Below are positions 41,339 through 52,339 of a DNA stretch of 64,000 nucleotides, piece after piece; position 1 is the first letter of the stretch; each line of letters begins with the position of its first letter. The stretch lies in assembly GCA_963932145.1 (NCBI GenBank), contig OZ010582.1, forward strand, positions 16,231,183 through 16,295,182. The letters run 5' to 3'. Below the pieces are notes generated by a model. The model did no database searches, had not been told where the DNA came from, and saw only the letters and a list, made by a program, of their open reading frames with translations. The translations under genes were made by a program, and so were the position numbers. The DNA is from Acanthosepion lycidas. Taxonomy: Eukaryota > Mollusca > Cephalopoda > Sepiida > Sepiidae.

Positions 41339-43342
41339 TTCAAAGCTTGGTATGACAAAAGTGAGCGAGTAATATTCAAGAAATATATATATATATCATC
41401 ATATAGTCCTTCTGAGCTAGAGCTTACTATTTTGGCACATGGCCTAGACTTTAAAATTCCGCCTGTTTCTCTTAATAGAGAACAGATTTTTTCGGAATTT
41501 GAGGTTCTTTATGCTCAGCTTAGTAAGCTTCAACCCCTTTCTGTGAGTAAATCCAGTGACTTCCGAGCAAAATTGAATGACTTAGCTCATTCATATGCAA
41601 GTTCTTCAATTTCCTCCTCTGAATTTAAATGGAGTAGGGAGCATCACAGGATCATTAAGTCCCTAAAGAATATTCACTCTCTGGTCATTACCAGACCAGA
41701 TAAGGGTTCTGGTGTTGTGCTTATGGACCGCCAGGATTATGTGACTAAAATGTTACATATACTTAATGATCCTTCTAAGTTTCAGCGTCTTGGTCACGTT
41801 GATACCCATGATAGCACGTTAACTTCTGAAATTCGTTTTCAGAAGCGTCTCCTTAAATGGGTAAAAAGTGGTGTTCTCTCTTCTGAAATATCTGAGGAAT
41901 TGAGACCGTCTGGCTCGATTCGACCCCGTCTTTATGGATTACCTAAAATTCATAAGGAGGGTGTTCCGTTGAGACCCATATTATCTATGATTGGGTCCTC
42001 TCAACATAAAGTCGCTAAGTGGCTAACTATAATGCTGGAACCAGTGTTGCAGCATTATAGCTCCTTTTGTATTAAAGATTCCTTCTCGTTCTCTGAATCT
42101 ATTAGGAATCTTGAGACCACTGATGGATTTATGTGTTCCTTTGATATCTGTAGCCTCTTCACTTGCGTTCCATTGTCGGAGACTATAGATATTTGCAGTG
42201 ATTTGCTATATCGTAGTCATCTCATGAAATTTGCTACCATGTCTGTCGATTTTAGTTTTGATAATATTATGTATCGACAGATTGATGGTGTTGCTATGGG
42301 TTCCCCTTTGGGTCCTGTTTTAGCTAACATTTTTGTGGGTTTCTATGAACAGAGTTTGTTTACAGATTCCTCTAAGCCCACTGTTTACTTCCGGTACGTT
42401 GATGACACTTTTTGTGTGTTTCGTAATGAATTCGAGGTAGACAAATTTTTCTCCCAACTAAATAGTGTTCATCCTGCCCTTAAATATACAGTAGAGAAGG
42501 AAGAGGATAACACTTTACCCTTCCTTGATGTTCTAGTTCGTAGAACACCTTCCTTATATACTACTACAGTTTATAGGAAGTCTACTTTCACGGGTCTTTA
42601 CACTCGTTGGGATTCCTTTTGTCCCAAACAGCAAAAGATTAATTTAATTAAGTCTTTGACCCATAGGGCATTGAGGATTTGCTCAGATGACACTTTGAAA
42701 GATGAGATTAAGTTTTTAACTAACATCTTTACTAGTAACGGTTATCCTTATGATATCGTTCAAATGGTTATTCGTCAAAAGTTGGTGGACTTTAATAAAG
42801 TAAAACCAGTGCTTGTTAAAAAATGTCCCGTGTATTTACGAGTTCCATATTTTGGTGGGGATAGCGAAATGTTGGCTAAGCAAATTTCATCGAGTTCTAA
42901 TCAATGCTATTTTGCAGCGAATGTACGTGTTGTGTTTAAAACAAGATCTGTTCTTCCATCCATGAGTAAGGATGTTCTACCTCCTCATCATATTAATTCT
43001 GTAATTTATAAATTTAAATGTAGTTGCGGTGCCGACTACATAGGTAGAACTACACAACGCTTGGATGTTAGAATCAAGCAACACGTGCCTGCTAAAATTT
43101 ATAATAAAAATTTTTCGATTGGTGATACCGTTCGAAACACATACGGGTCATCTATAGCGGATCATCTCATAAATAGTCCTGGTTGTGCGGTGGACTTCAG
43201 TGTGAATTGGTTTTCTGTGGTGTCCACTTCACACTCGTTGTTCCATCTGAAGGTGTTGGAGACGCTGTTTATCAAGTCTGGGCGACCTTCTCTTTGTAAA
43301 CAGAGAGATTGTTTGCTTGGGCTTGCTCTTCTGGGTCTCTAG
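41339..43342 (+). CDS. Penelope-like element polyprotein: reverse transcriptase plus GIY-YIG endonuclease
   Basis: Single uninterrupted frame of 667 codons. I number residues from the Leu codon at 41432, giving 636 residues. RT spans about 80-400: LVITRPDKGSGVVLMD (84-99), RPRLYGLPKIHKEGVPLRPI (164-183), motif A SFDICSLFTCVPL (D238), motif B GVAMGSPLGPVLANIF (286-301), catalytic YVDD (322-325), then LPFLDVLV. The endonuclease spans about 520-636: CSC (530-532), DYIGR (535-539), R547, H551 and the acidic E610 in VLETLFIK. PLE RTs copy their own RNA and insert at nicks made by the GIY-YIG domain. The frame has no ATG before codon 98 (41723), inside the RT. The conserved start PSELELTILAHGLDF lies just after an in-frame (TA)n, so the true start may be in an upstream exon or lost. 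It is the only long intact frame in the window and likely a recent copy. Confidence 0.93.
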   Translation, partial: FKAWYDKSERVIFKKYIYISSYSPSELELTILAHGLDFKIPPVSLNREQIFSEFEVLYAQLSKLQPLSVSKSSDFRAKLNDLAHSYASSSISSSEFKWSREHHRIIKSLKNIHSLVITRPDKGSGVVLMDRQDYVTKMLHILNDPSKFQRLGHVDTHDSTLTSEIRFQKRLLKWVKSGVLSSEISEELRPSGSIRPRLYGLPKIHKEGVPLRPILSMIGSSQHKVAKWLTIMLEPVLQHYSSFCIKDSFSFSESIRNLETTDGFMCSFDICSLFTCVPLSETIDICSDLLYRSHLMKFATMSVDFSFDNIMYRQIDGVAMGSPLGPVLANIFVGFYEQSLFTDSSKPTVYFRYVDDTFCVFRNEFEVDKFFSQLNSVHPALKYTVEKEEDNTLPFLDVLVRRTPSLYTTTVYRKSTFTGLYTRWDSFCPKQQKINLIKSLTHRALRICSDDTLKDEIKFLTNIFTSNGYPYDIVQMVIRQKLVDFNKVKPVLVKKCPVYLRVPYFGGDSEMLAKQISSSSNQCYFAANVRVVFKTRSVLPSMSKDVLPPHHINSVIYKFKCSCGADYIGRTTQRLDVRIKQHVPAKIYNKNFSIGDTVRNTYGSSIADHLINSPGCAVDFSVNWFSVVSTSHSLFHLKVLETLFIKSGRPSLCKQRDCLLGLALLGL

Positions 43343-43387
43343 CATCTTTAGGTGTAACAACTTCCCTTCCGTTCATTCACGTCACCC

Positions 43388-43418
<31 letters not shown>

Positions 43419-43541
43419 TTCTCCTTGTTCATAATTTTCCCCCGTTTACAGCTCTGAAGAGAGGGGGCGAAACCGGTCGGCTGGTATTTTATTTTAATAA
43501 CATCATGGTCCAATGTAAAAATATTCATGTTTTTAACGCCG

Positions 43542-43542
<1 letters not shown>
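43343..43542 (+). mobile_element. PLE 3' untranslated region with hammerhead-like core
   Basis: After the stop: a (TA)(T)n run, then GCTCTGAAGAGAGGGGGCGA with AACC. CUGAAGA and GAAA flank a short G-rich segment, and ACCGG/CUGGU closes a UCGG tetraloop as stem III with triplet GUA. Stem I and stem II are not convincing, so activity is doubtful. Ends at (TA)n. Confidence 0.5.

Positions 43543-43606
<64 letters not shown>
43543..43606. repeat. (TA)n microsatellite
   Basis: About 62 bp TA joining the PLE tail to the PLE-D palindrome. Confidence 0.95.
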
Positions 43607-43610
<4 letters not shown>

Positions 43611-43825
43611 TAAAAGTGAACATAGAAGTCAACACTTAGAGGCGACAGTCTGTTTCATGCTATATGCAATCGTCAGCCACATGTGGCCTGACGATTGCAT
43701 ATAGCATGAAACAGACTGTCGCCTCTAAGTGTTGACTTCTATGTTCACTTTTATATTTACACACGCTCTATCTCTGATATTGAGCACTTTATTCCATAAA
43801 TATAGCACACCTTAAGACTATATTT
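43605..43825. mobile_element. PLE-D perfect palindrome
   Basis: Arms 43605-43676 and 43688-43759 are perfect 72-bp inverted copies around CCACATGTGG. The right side continues with the shared hairpin CGCTCTATCTCTGATATTGA plus GCAC and ATAAATATAGCACAC. Identity of the arms implies a very recent event or correction between arms. Confidence 0.85.
43685..43723 (+). ncRNA. Type I hammerhead ribozyme motif, family D
   Basis: Stem I GGC (43685-43687) with GCC (43721-43723), core CUGACGA (43688-43694), stem II UGC/GCA with a U-U at its base, GAAA (43708-43711), stem III ACA-GAC-UGU, cleavage triplet GUC. The mirrored strand (43641-43679) has the same core, but a one-base offset at the palindrome centre weakens its stem I. 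Confidence 0.65.
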
Positions 43826-43863
<38 letters not shown>

Positions 43864-44069
43864 AGATAAATGAACGTTGTTTTAATTGTGACTGAATTGT
43901 TATGCTGAAGTTGCTCAGTCCTTACTTTCTAGCCTTCATGGAATTGTAAAATCGTTTACAAGGTCTTGATTGGAGTGGGGGAAGATTTATTCTCCACTCA
44001 GCAGCCCCTTTCCAAGGACGCAACATCGCAAGCCCATCGTTAGTCTATCGCATTTTCCATGGCAAATGT

Positions 44070-44284
44070 TCGCATGAGCTCTACACTTTTGTTCAACCAG
44101 CTCAGACCTATTCACATTATTTGGACTATTGTCCTAATCTTTGTCGCCATATTTATTACAACGTTTCGATCGTTGTACGTTCCTGCCTTCTTCAGCTGTT
44201 TGGAATGTCGAACTCAACCCTTTATTCCGCTCACTGGGGTAGACTGTTCTAGTTCCACGAGCCATGTTTAGTGGATGTCACAGA
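44070..44284 (-). mobile_element. PLE-C 3' end fragment
   Basis: ACATTATTTGGACTATTGTC, TTTATTACAACGTTTCGATC, GCCTTCTTCAGCTGTTTGG and CACTGGGGTAGACTGTTCTA are the complement of the family C end. The tRNA-like module is missing. Confidence 0.7.
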
Positions 44285-44470
44285 CCATATCGAGGGCCAG
44301 AAATATAGGGGAACGCAGCTGGCGAACTACCTGACGAGATTCTGGGCATGGATGACGGCACAAGGCTCGAGAGGCTTGGTTAAACGTTGCTACGAACCAC
44401 GACGGATAGGAAGATGTGGAAAGCCATGGGCGGCCACGTCCTGAAGGTACACGTTGTATCGTGGAAGAAA
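44285..44470 (+). pseudogene. LINE-W C-terminal fragment
   Basis: One frame reads GNAAGELPDEILGMDDGTRL, ERLG, a stop, then TLLRTTTDRKMWKAMGGHVL then KVH. The DRKMWKAM..HVLK.H block matches the last residues of a LINE polymerase also found at 50003-50135. No upstream RT present. Confidence 0.55.
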
Positions 44471-44479
44471 AGATCACAG

Positions 44480-45360
44480 GTAGAAATATTACTGAGTTTA
44501 AGTGTCTTAAAGAAGGTATAGCTGTCAGAATATCGTAACAGATCTATAAAGATGTTAGCTTTCTTCTTTTATGTAATGAGCCTGATCACGGCTCTCCGCA
44601 ACTTCCTGTATTTGTTACTCTTTCTTTCACTCTTTTGAAGTAATTCAATTATTTTAATGGTAAGTTTAGTGTTTTCTTAATATCTTTCCTTTTGATTTTT
44701 GATTTTTCTTTCGCTATTTTACTCATATTTCGATGACCCTGTGCAAAGAGCTAATTTTTTCTTTCTTTCTTTTTTTCTTCATTCTTAATTACAGAAGAAA
44801 TAAAACTGGTCAAGAAAATATTTCTTCGGTAATTATTTGTCAATTTGAACACATCTGTTTCCGGTACTGAGTCATCACTCGTATGTAGAGACAAACGCAA
44901 AGGTACACAGCACACACGCACACACATACACACACGCACACACACACACGCACACACAAACGCATAAACACTCAGATGAAAATGAACTGCACACAAACGT
45001 GTACACAGATGCAGCGACATATACTGCCTAGCACACTAATTAACATATACATATACAAATCGACAGTGACCAACACACACGTACACATAAAATATAAAAC
45101 CCGTGTACTCATTCAGGTACACATACATGGGTTTGCAAATAGCTATGACCGTGTACAACTATAAACAAATATACACAGACACTACATAAGAAAAACAAGT
45201 ATGTCATCCATTTACTGTATAAATTCTGCAAGGAGTTTCGTTATCCGCGATATAGCTTTCCGTGGTTTCGGTTAACCACAGTCAAGCGAAGAAATAAACC
45301 ATTATAATTGTCGCTACAAGTCCCACAGTACCAGAGTTCTGGTCGCATCACATGTACTGC
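44480..45360. other. No gene seen; (CA)n at about 44900-44962
   Basis: T-rich to 44820, then degenerate CA repeats to about 45180. The frames are simple-sequence. Confidence 0.45.
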
Positions 45361-45364
45361 ATGT

Positions 45365-45740
45365 ATAGCTGCTGTGATGTATTGTTATCCTTATCTTCAT
45401 TACCATATTCACAACGTTTCGGCCGTTGTACGCTCCGGCTTTCTTCGGGCGATTGGATCTCTGAGATACGGTATTATGATTACTTGCATTATTTACATTA
45501 TTTGAATTGTTATCCTAATCTTCATCGCCATATTCACAACGTTTCAGCCGTTGTACGCTCCGGCCTTCTTCAGATGATTGGAATTTCGAACCGAACCTTT
45601 ATTTTGTCCACCGGAGTAGATTGTTCTAGTTCCACGTGCTATACCTCTTCCGAGTATCTCAGCTATTTCACTTTAACACAACTCTCCATGTCTTGGTTCT
45701 CCATTGCTGTAGCCTAGTATTGAGCTCACAAATAAAAAGT
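45365..45740 (-). mobile_element. Two adjacent PLE-C 3' ends
   Basis: AACGTTTCGGCCGTTGTACG with CTCCGGCTTTCTTCGGGCGA at about 45415, and AACGTTTCAGCCGTTGTACG with CTCCGGCCTTCTTCAGATGA at about 45539, lie about 125 bp apart in the same orientation. The second continues into the GTAGATTGTTCTAGTTCCAC region. Confidence 0.7.
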
Positions 45741-45794
45741 AAATAATAACGGAATTATTCGTTTCGCTTCAATTAAATTGCACAAGGGTGAAAG

Positions 45795-46180
45795 TATACA
45801 TTCGGACTTTCCTGTCCATTCCGACGTATGAAAGTTCAAGAATTCAACTCGTAACCGGACAGCTAGATTACCCACAAAATATGATGAATTCTCGTGGAGA
45901 AACAGCCATATTTCTCACAAGAAGTGACAATGTATATATGATTCCATGAATTATCAATCAGCAATCGTCAGGTTTGAATTCAAAGTTTTCTGTCTATGCT
46001 CTCTGTCACCCAAAGCAAAGACCATTGTCTGTTCTGCTATTTAACCCTTATTTGGAGGAAAATTTATTTATGCCCTTTTCAATGACATCAGCTCGAAGTC
46101 AAAAAACACGAAAGTCACGAAACAAAATTGACCGGAATTTGAATTCGGCTCATTGATTACAAATTACGCGACAATAACCT
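45795..46180 (-). mobile_element. SINE-B, decayed copy
   Basis: CGGACTTTCCTGTCCATTCC and GACGTATGAAAGTTCAAG at the left, GGTTTGAATTCAAAGTTTTC and TCTGTTCTGCTATTTAACCC further on, and CCGGAATTTGAATTCGGCTC at the right follow the order of 36795-37203. Confidence 0.6.
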
Positions 46181-46184
46181 TCAT

Positions 46185-46720
46185 ACTAGTCGCACATGAT
46201 ATTATCATTGATATGGATGCATATATATGAAATTCGTACTAGACAGGTTCGATCCTATCCGCGCTTTCTGATATTTTTTACGCGGATAATTGGAGATAAC
46301 TGTACTATCTGTCAAAGAATTCCCTGTGTCAAAATTTAATATTTCAAATCTCAAGGTGACCTCAAAGTATCTGATCGTTTACCTGATATAGTTTGATTCA
46401 AATTATGTCCAAGGCTTTTAATATTCACTTCGTAATGTTGCCCTTTTTGAAGAGGGAAATCTATTTCTTCCAAGTCTGCAATAATGGTTCCGATTTTTTT
46501 TTTCATTGATATTTCATGCTTGCTGATGTCCAACAGAGATGGTCAGTGAATGTTTTTTTAATCTTTACCTGCTATTGAGTCAATAGCATAAAAAACTGTT
46601 ATCTTAACTGGAGCAGATAAAAAACAAATTGTAATAGTCATCTTTAATTTAAAACAGAATCTGATTTATTGATTTTTAACACTTTCTACATAATTTCACA
46701 CAATCCGGTGAAAATGTCAA
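46185..46720. other. No gene seen
   Basis: A B-box-like ACAGGTTCGATCCTATC at about 46237 is an isolated tRNA-like scrap. Confidence 0.35.
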
Positions 46721-46721
46721 A

Positions 46722-46790
46722 TTCTGGTTTGGTTTGGTTTGGTTTGGTTTACGGCACATGAACCTTAATGTGTTATTTCGAACTTTTCGA
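46722..46790 (-). mobile_element. Family A tail, isolated
   Basis: GGTTTGGTTTGGTTTGGTTT, then ACGGCACATGAACCTTAATG, is the complement of the (AAACC)n end. Confidence 0.7.
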
Positions 46791-46794
46791 AAAA

Positions 46795-47130
46795 TCAAAC
46801 CCCAATTTGATCTTGACCTTTCTTAGGAAAGTTGGACTATATAATAAAATATAATTCCAATTTGGTGTCTGATGATGAAAGGGGTAACTTTGATACTTGC
46901 CAGGTGAGAAATTTTCAAAGAACAACGCACCTCTGAAAACAGTGAATTTAAAAAACAAAAGCAAGACAACATCGAAAAAGAAGCAAAGGAAAGGGAAAGT
47001 CTTCTTGAAAGCATTTCAACCTTATTTACAAAAAAGAAAAAAAACAAAAGACAAATATTTGACCTGAAATGATCTCTTGCAGATCGATGGGTCGTTACGT
47101 TTTAAACAAACAAACAAACAAATAATATGT
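46795..47130. other. No feature seen
   Basis: Unique AT-rich sequence. Confidence 0.4.
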
Positions 47131-47134
47131 TATT

Positions 47135-47535
47135 TAATGCCGACAAGATTTTTATTGTGGTAATATGTTTTTTCAAAAAGTTTTAGTGGAAATATGTTTC
47201 CAAAAAATATTGCTGATAATGATGTATTGCTGGTAATATTTTTTCTTAAAAATTTATTGCGTGTAATAATTTTTTTACAAAAATGTATTACTGGTATTAA
47301 AACCTATTTTTCATAGTGTTTTGACCCTGTTTGGGTGGTAATTATTTGCCCATAGCTGAGACCCTAACAGGTGCTACAACCCCGTGTCAGGGTGAACCTG
47401 GGAACACTAGCAATTAAGAGGTGGTTCTTCGCTCCTCAAAACCTCCTGACCAGACGTCTTGCTGTTAAATGTAATTTATCGTCTTACCCAGGACGCGCAT
47501 GTAGTTTTTCGTCATACGCAGGACGGGTCAAATTC
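47135..47535 (-). mobile_element. Family A element, minus strand
   Basis: TTATTTAATGCCGACAAGAT, repeated TATTGCTGGTAATATTTTTT units, CTAACAGGTGCTACAACCCC, GGTGAACCTGGGAACACTAG and CGTCTTACCCAGGACGCG appear in exactly reversed order. The (AAACC)n tail lies partly separate at 47103-47120. Confidence 0.75.
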
Positions 47536-47539
47536 TAAT

Positions 47540-48040
47540 TTTGCTGAAAACCAAATATATTGCTTCTAGAATATGTAAATAGCGCATCTACTCGATCAGA
47601 AGATGCCAGTCTAAAAGGGTCGGCAAGCTAATCCACATTTCAGACTACTTCTCAGGCACATTTGTGTTTGTATATCACCAACAGAACCCACCTGTGGTTT
47701 ATACTGCAGCTATGCTGAGCAGATCTTAGTTACAGTTTCTGGGAAAGAGTGCGTTATCTACTGGGATCAACGGGTCTGAACAAGGCTAGCACACTCAAAT
47801 CATCGGTCACAATATCTTGCGATTCCGTGCTAACCAATTTCACTCACAAGGCTTGGGTCTACCCGTGGTATAGTTTTCGGGCACTTTCCAAAGGCGCCAC
47901 ACCCTGGGACCCCTCCTCCAGACCTATAACATCAAGAAGCCCTGACAAATTGACTACTGTAAAATTAGATTCCCGGTCTCATGGTCAGAAGTACTAACCC
48001 TTCAGCCACACGCCCATATTCTAGCATAAGATACGCATAT
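47540..48040 (-). mobile_element. Unclassified interspersed repeat with tRNA-like head
   Basis: Minus strand starts GGGCGTGTGGCTGAAGGGTT then AGTACTTCTGACCATGAGAC (A-box-like and anticodon-arm-like), followed by GTCCCAGGGTGTGGCGCC and AGACCCAAGCCTTGTGAGTG. It is GC-richer than its surroundings. No second copy in the window. Confidence 0.4.
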
Positions 48041-48297
48041 CTGACTAGGATTATTATATTGTACATATTTTATATGCCATATTCTATCAGGTCATCGGCC
48101 GGCGTTCATGTCTTTTCACAAATTCGTGTATTTTATTTAACTAAATTCCGAACTCTTTTCTCAAGCCCTCCTTTCCCGTACAACCGATCATTCGTCGAGT
48201 AGGTTAACTTCATCTGTGAAGAGATTGTTCAGTATTCACTGCCTTATACGAGGCTAATTATCACATAGCATTTCAACAATTTTTTTTTCTTTCATTT

Positions 48298-48440
48298 AAA
48301 AGAACATCGCATTCTGGGTATGAGGATAAACTATATCCGTGTCCTGAATAAGACGATAAACTACGTCCAATAGCAAGGCCTCTGATAATACGTTTTTGAA
48401 AAAATAATGTTGCCAGCTGTATGTTTTTGAAAGAAAGAAA

Positions 48441-48490
<50 letters not shown>

Positions 48491-48650
48491 CAACTATGCG
48501 TTTTTGAAAAAAAAAATATTACCAGCTATACATTTTTGAGAAAAAAAAAATATTAGCAGAAATGGATTTTTGACACAACAAAAATATTACCAGAAAAAAA
48601 AAAAAGTTGTCGACATAAAATGACCCATTGAGGTTGATATGCCTATTTCC
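48298..48650 (+). mobile_element. Family A element containing an (AAT)n tract
   Basis: Head CATTCTGGGTATGAGGATAA, a degenerate second unit, GCAAGGCCTCTGATAATACG, then ACCAGC units and the tail TTGAGGTTGATATGCC. The GTGGTAGCACC body is missing. (AAT)n at 48440-48489 replaces part of the internal array. Confidence 0.7.
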
Positions 48651-48654
48651 TATA

Positions 48655-49420
48655 TCTTAATATTCTCTCAATTTCTGAGAAGCATCTTTCGCCATTTTCA
48701 TATCTACGTCATTGGATTTGTCTGTATCACTTTTCGCCGTCTGCTGCCATTATACTTAGTCTCTGTACAGACTTCATTTTGATTTCCACTAAATAATTTG
48801 CTGTTTGGGTACAATGGAATAGGTGCATTCAATATTATATCTTTAGCTGGAGTTTCTTTGCAACTGTGAAAATGGAATATACCAAGACCAATAAGTATCT
48901 TTATCAAATCATAGCAGAAATAAAAGCTTTGTGTACATAAGAACTATGGTAAAAATGTTCTCTTTCTTGATTGTCATGTTTAGTATTATTTAAGTCCCTT
49001 TTGATATTCCAGCAGTGTCATGTACAATGGAATAGGTACATTCAATTGGGATGTCTTTAATTGACGTTTCTTTCCAATTGTGAAAACAAAATGCTTGGTT
49101 TCCTTCCGTAGTGATAGGATAAATTTATGAATATCAAACAGAAGATTTTAGGGTTTCATTTTTTTGATGTCCTCTTAATTATCAGGTATACTAAAGTGTA
49201 TTACTGATAAAGTTTATCAGTTAATTTGAATTTTGGAGATAACTTGAAAGACATCAGTACATCTATTTTAAATTTTTTCACTCAAAAGAACTTTTACTGC
49301 CAACCATTTCTTGGATGTCTTGCACATTTTTAAAAAGTGTAATCAACTATGGAAGCAGAAAGGGCACCTTCCCTGACACATACAGTGAAAATAGGGCTTG
49401 GAGTATTTAAAACTCAGGAT
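48655..49420. other. No gene seen
   Basis: Contains two diverged copies of ACAATGGAATAGGTGCATTC about 200 bp apart (48810 and 49024), so part of it is an old local duplication. Confidence 0.45.
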
Positions 49421-49424
49421 ATAT

Positions 49425-50002
49425 TGAAGAGAATAGGGACAGAGGAAAGCAGCAAATAACCTAAGTACCACTTGTCCATGCTTAGAATATTGCTACCATG
49501 TATGATCTGGTACCCCTGCTGTTTACCTGGATCTCCTTGATAAAATCCAAAGAAGAATCTTATTAGCGGACCAGACGTGGCGGTTCAGCTTCTGACATTT
49601 TCCTACCACCGTAAGGTTGCCTCTCTGGGCCTTTTTGTTAATAAATACTTTCATGGTAATTGTTTTTATGAGCCCTTTTTTATATGGCACCTTGACTATA
49701 TGCATTTAAGCGCAATACTAGACTGCCGGAGAGATCTCATCAGTTTAAAGCTCAGCTAGGTAGATATAGCTGTAACTTCTATGCTAACAGTTTCATTTCT
49801 CGCACTTCCCGCTTGAGGAGGTCCCTTCTAGTCCCATGCTTTCACGTGCTTACCGGCCAACTTTAATCTGCAAAAGTTCAAATGCAATGTCAAGGGATGT
49901 CTACTGTCCTGATTGCTCTTTTCTGTTTATACTCATTCCGAATTTCTCCACATCCTGTAGCCCCTTAGTTATTAGTGGCTACACTTTCTTAAAGAAAACG
50001 TA
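49425..50002 (+). pseudogene. LINE-Y reverse transcriptase ORF, C-terminal end
   Basis: CPCLEYCYHVWSGTPAVYLD then LLDKIQRRILLAD (49475-49570) matches the RT C-terminal region (pattern MEYCCHIWSGAP..YL.LLDKIQRR). Further on, HFPTTVRLPLWAF and NTFMV..FM, then FISRTS and the 3' part follow the order of the 60690-61200 copy. Frameshifts and stops throughout. Confidence 0.75.
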
Positions 50003-50135
50003 AAGAGATTCCGTAAATAGCTGGCAGAACTGGGATTTGGAGAGATTACAAAAAGAGTTACAAGTTCGAGTTACAAGGAAAACGAAATTGTGGAGAGCCA
50101 TGATTGCACAAGTTTTAAAGGAACACGGAGCATAG
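50003..50135 (+). pseudogene. LINE-W C-terminal fragment
   Basis: Frame reads NSWQNWDLERLQKELQVRVT then RKTKLWRAMIAQVLKEHGA and a stop near 50130. The RKTKLWRAM..QVLK.HGA end matches DRKMWKAM..HVLK.H at 44285-44470. Confidence 0.6.
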
Positions 50136-50139
50136 AAGA

Positions 50140-51180
50140 AGAAGAATCTATTCCTGGTTGATTTTAACGTAAAATATTACTGTTGAAATTCTGCTGTACA
50201 TTAGTCCAAATATGGATGGATATAAAGAATAGACCAGGACATGTCTCGATTTAGAGGATCACACCTGAAATTGGTCTCCTTTAATAGTGTCAAGTGCATC
50301 TAAAATCAATGAGCACCAGTTCTCTTACATACATAATAAATGTTCACATATTGAAACTTAGTGACCTCTCTATTTTTTGTGTCTCCAGTTTATTATTGTC
50401 CAAAGATAGCCTCTTTTTTTATTCGTTTTCCCCATGAATTATGTGTGTTTTTTTTTTTAATTTTTCAATTTTGTCACGTTTGATCATCCACAGATTTTTA
50501 AACGTAATCTGCGCAAATAATTTTTTGTGTGTGTGTGAGTTGTATTTTTCACTTTTCTTTCAATAAAAGAAATCTAATATGTCAAAAATTCTTCTTGCTT
50601 CATTTCCTTCTTTCATCCTCGTTTCTGAAATCAATAAACAAAAACACATTTAAAAAAAGAAAAAAAATCAACGCTGATATGACAGCTGTCGCTTGAGTAT
50701 AAAAAGAGATTCATTTGAATGAAGTTCGTTAAAATTAAATTCTCCTCATGTCATATAACATCAAACACAGAACGAATTTTTGCCCAAACCAATACATAAT
50801 GTGTATTTAGGCAGTAATCTTTCGTTAAAGCTAAAGGCAAAGAATCTAAAATAACATAATATTTTCTTTTGTTTAAGGACAAGAGAAATCATTACTGTCT
50901 GATTTGCAGGGATGAGGAGTTATTTATATTCAACCTAATTGCCTTATCTTTGTTGGTATTATAAAATTTAGTACGTTGTGGCCTACAGCCTTCCTCAAGT
51001 CTCTGTATATCCCGGTAAACCTCAGGGAATGTTTAACTAAATCATATTTTATTCGACGGAGTTAGATTGTTCCCATTTCTCTGTCCATATTTCGTACGAA
51101 AATATCTTGGAATTTTAGAACTGGTCTGTTAGTGTTCACCCTGTTTCCATTGATTCAAAGTCTGTGTGCCCGAACAAGGA
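50140..51180. other. No gene seen
   Basis: AT-rich unique DNA. 50985-51150 (GTGGCCTACAGCCTTCCTCA) may be an old repeat end. No frame. Confidence 0.4.
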
Positions 51181-51182
51181 AT

Positions 51183-52060
51183 TGTCGTCCTGGTAATGAC
51201 GAATAACAACATCCACGTCCTGGTAAGACGATAAACTACATCCAAGAGCAAGGCTTCTGATGATGAGGTTTTCTCTTAACTGCTGGTGTTCCCAGGTTCA
51301 CCCTAATCCGGAGTGGTACCACCTTTTTGCATCCCAACTATGAACAAATAGTTAGCCCCCGCCCAAACCTGGGGTAAAAACAGTATGAAAGTGTAAGAAA
51401 TGGTTTTAATACTAGCAATACATTTTCTAAAAATTATTACAAGCAATAAATTTTTGATCAAAAATTATTACCAGAAATACATCATTACCAGTAATATATT
51501 TTTGAAGGAAAAAAATATTACCAGCAATACATTTTTTAAGAAAATATATTACCAGCAATACAGCTTTGAAGATAAGATATTACCATCAATACATTTTTAA
51601 AGCAAAAAATATTGCCAGCAATACATTTCTGAAGGAAAAAAATATTACCAGCAATACATTTTTGAAGGAAAAATATTACTACCAATACAGCTTTGAAGAT
51701 GAAATATTACCAGCAATAGATCTTTGAAGCAAAAAATATTACCAGCGGTAGATTTTTGAAGAAAAAATATTACCAGCAATTCATTTTTGAAGGAAAAATG
51801 TTACTAGCAATAGAGTTTTGAAGATAAAATATTACCAGCAATACATTTGTGAAAGAAAAAGTATTGCCAGGAATACATTTTTGAAGGAAAAAATATTACC
51901 AGCAATACATTTTTGAAGGAAAAATATTACTAGCAATACAGTTTTTAAGGAAAAAAATTAGCAACAATACAGTTTTGAAAAAAATATATCTGCCGCAATT
52001 AATTTTTTGAAAAAATTATTACCAGCAATAAAAATGTTATCGGCAATGCAATAAAAAACA
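51183..52060 (+). mobile_element. Family A element with a greatly expanded ~31-bp internal array
   Basis: Head GTCCTGGTAATGACGAATAA with a second unit, body GTGTTCCCAGGTTCACC, then about twenty units of ATACATTTTTGAAGGAAAAA plus ATATTACCAGCA from about 51410 to 52030. The final GTTATCGGCAATGCAATAAA is a diverged tail. Confidence 0.85.
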
Positions 52061-52254
52061 ATATGATGCAAGAGGTTACTGGGAATTATTGAAGAAGAGT
52101 ACAAAAAACAGACTGAATGACACATTGCATTTAAAGTTTTAAGTCGTTAAGCGGAATGCAAGATGGAGGAAAAAAAACTATGAGTCTAGAAGTTACGCTT
52201 ACAACTAAAAAATATCAATACTGAAATTATGAGACGTAAATAATATAGAGCATG

Positions 52255-52335
52255 AATACGTGAAGTCGAGATACCAACGAGACAATCTCATCAGAACAAT
52301 TGCTGTAAAAATATTTATAGGAAAAGCAAAAAGAA
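52255..52335 (-). pseudogene. LINE-Y scrap
   Basis: Complement of ATCAGAACAATTGCTGTAAA plus AATATTTATAGGAAAAGC encodes LFAFPINIFTAIVLMRL, related to the FYKYFHGNCSDEL block of other copies. Confidence 0.4.
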
Positions 52336-52339
52336 GATA

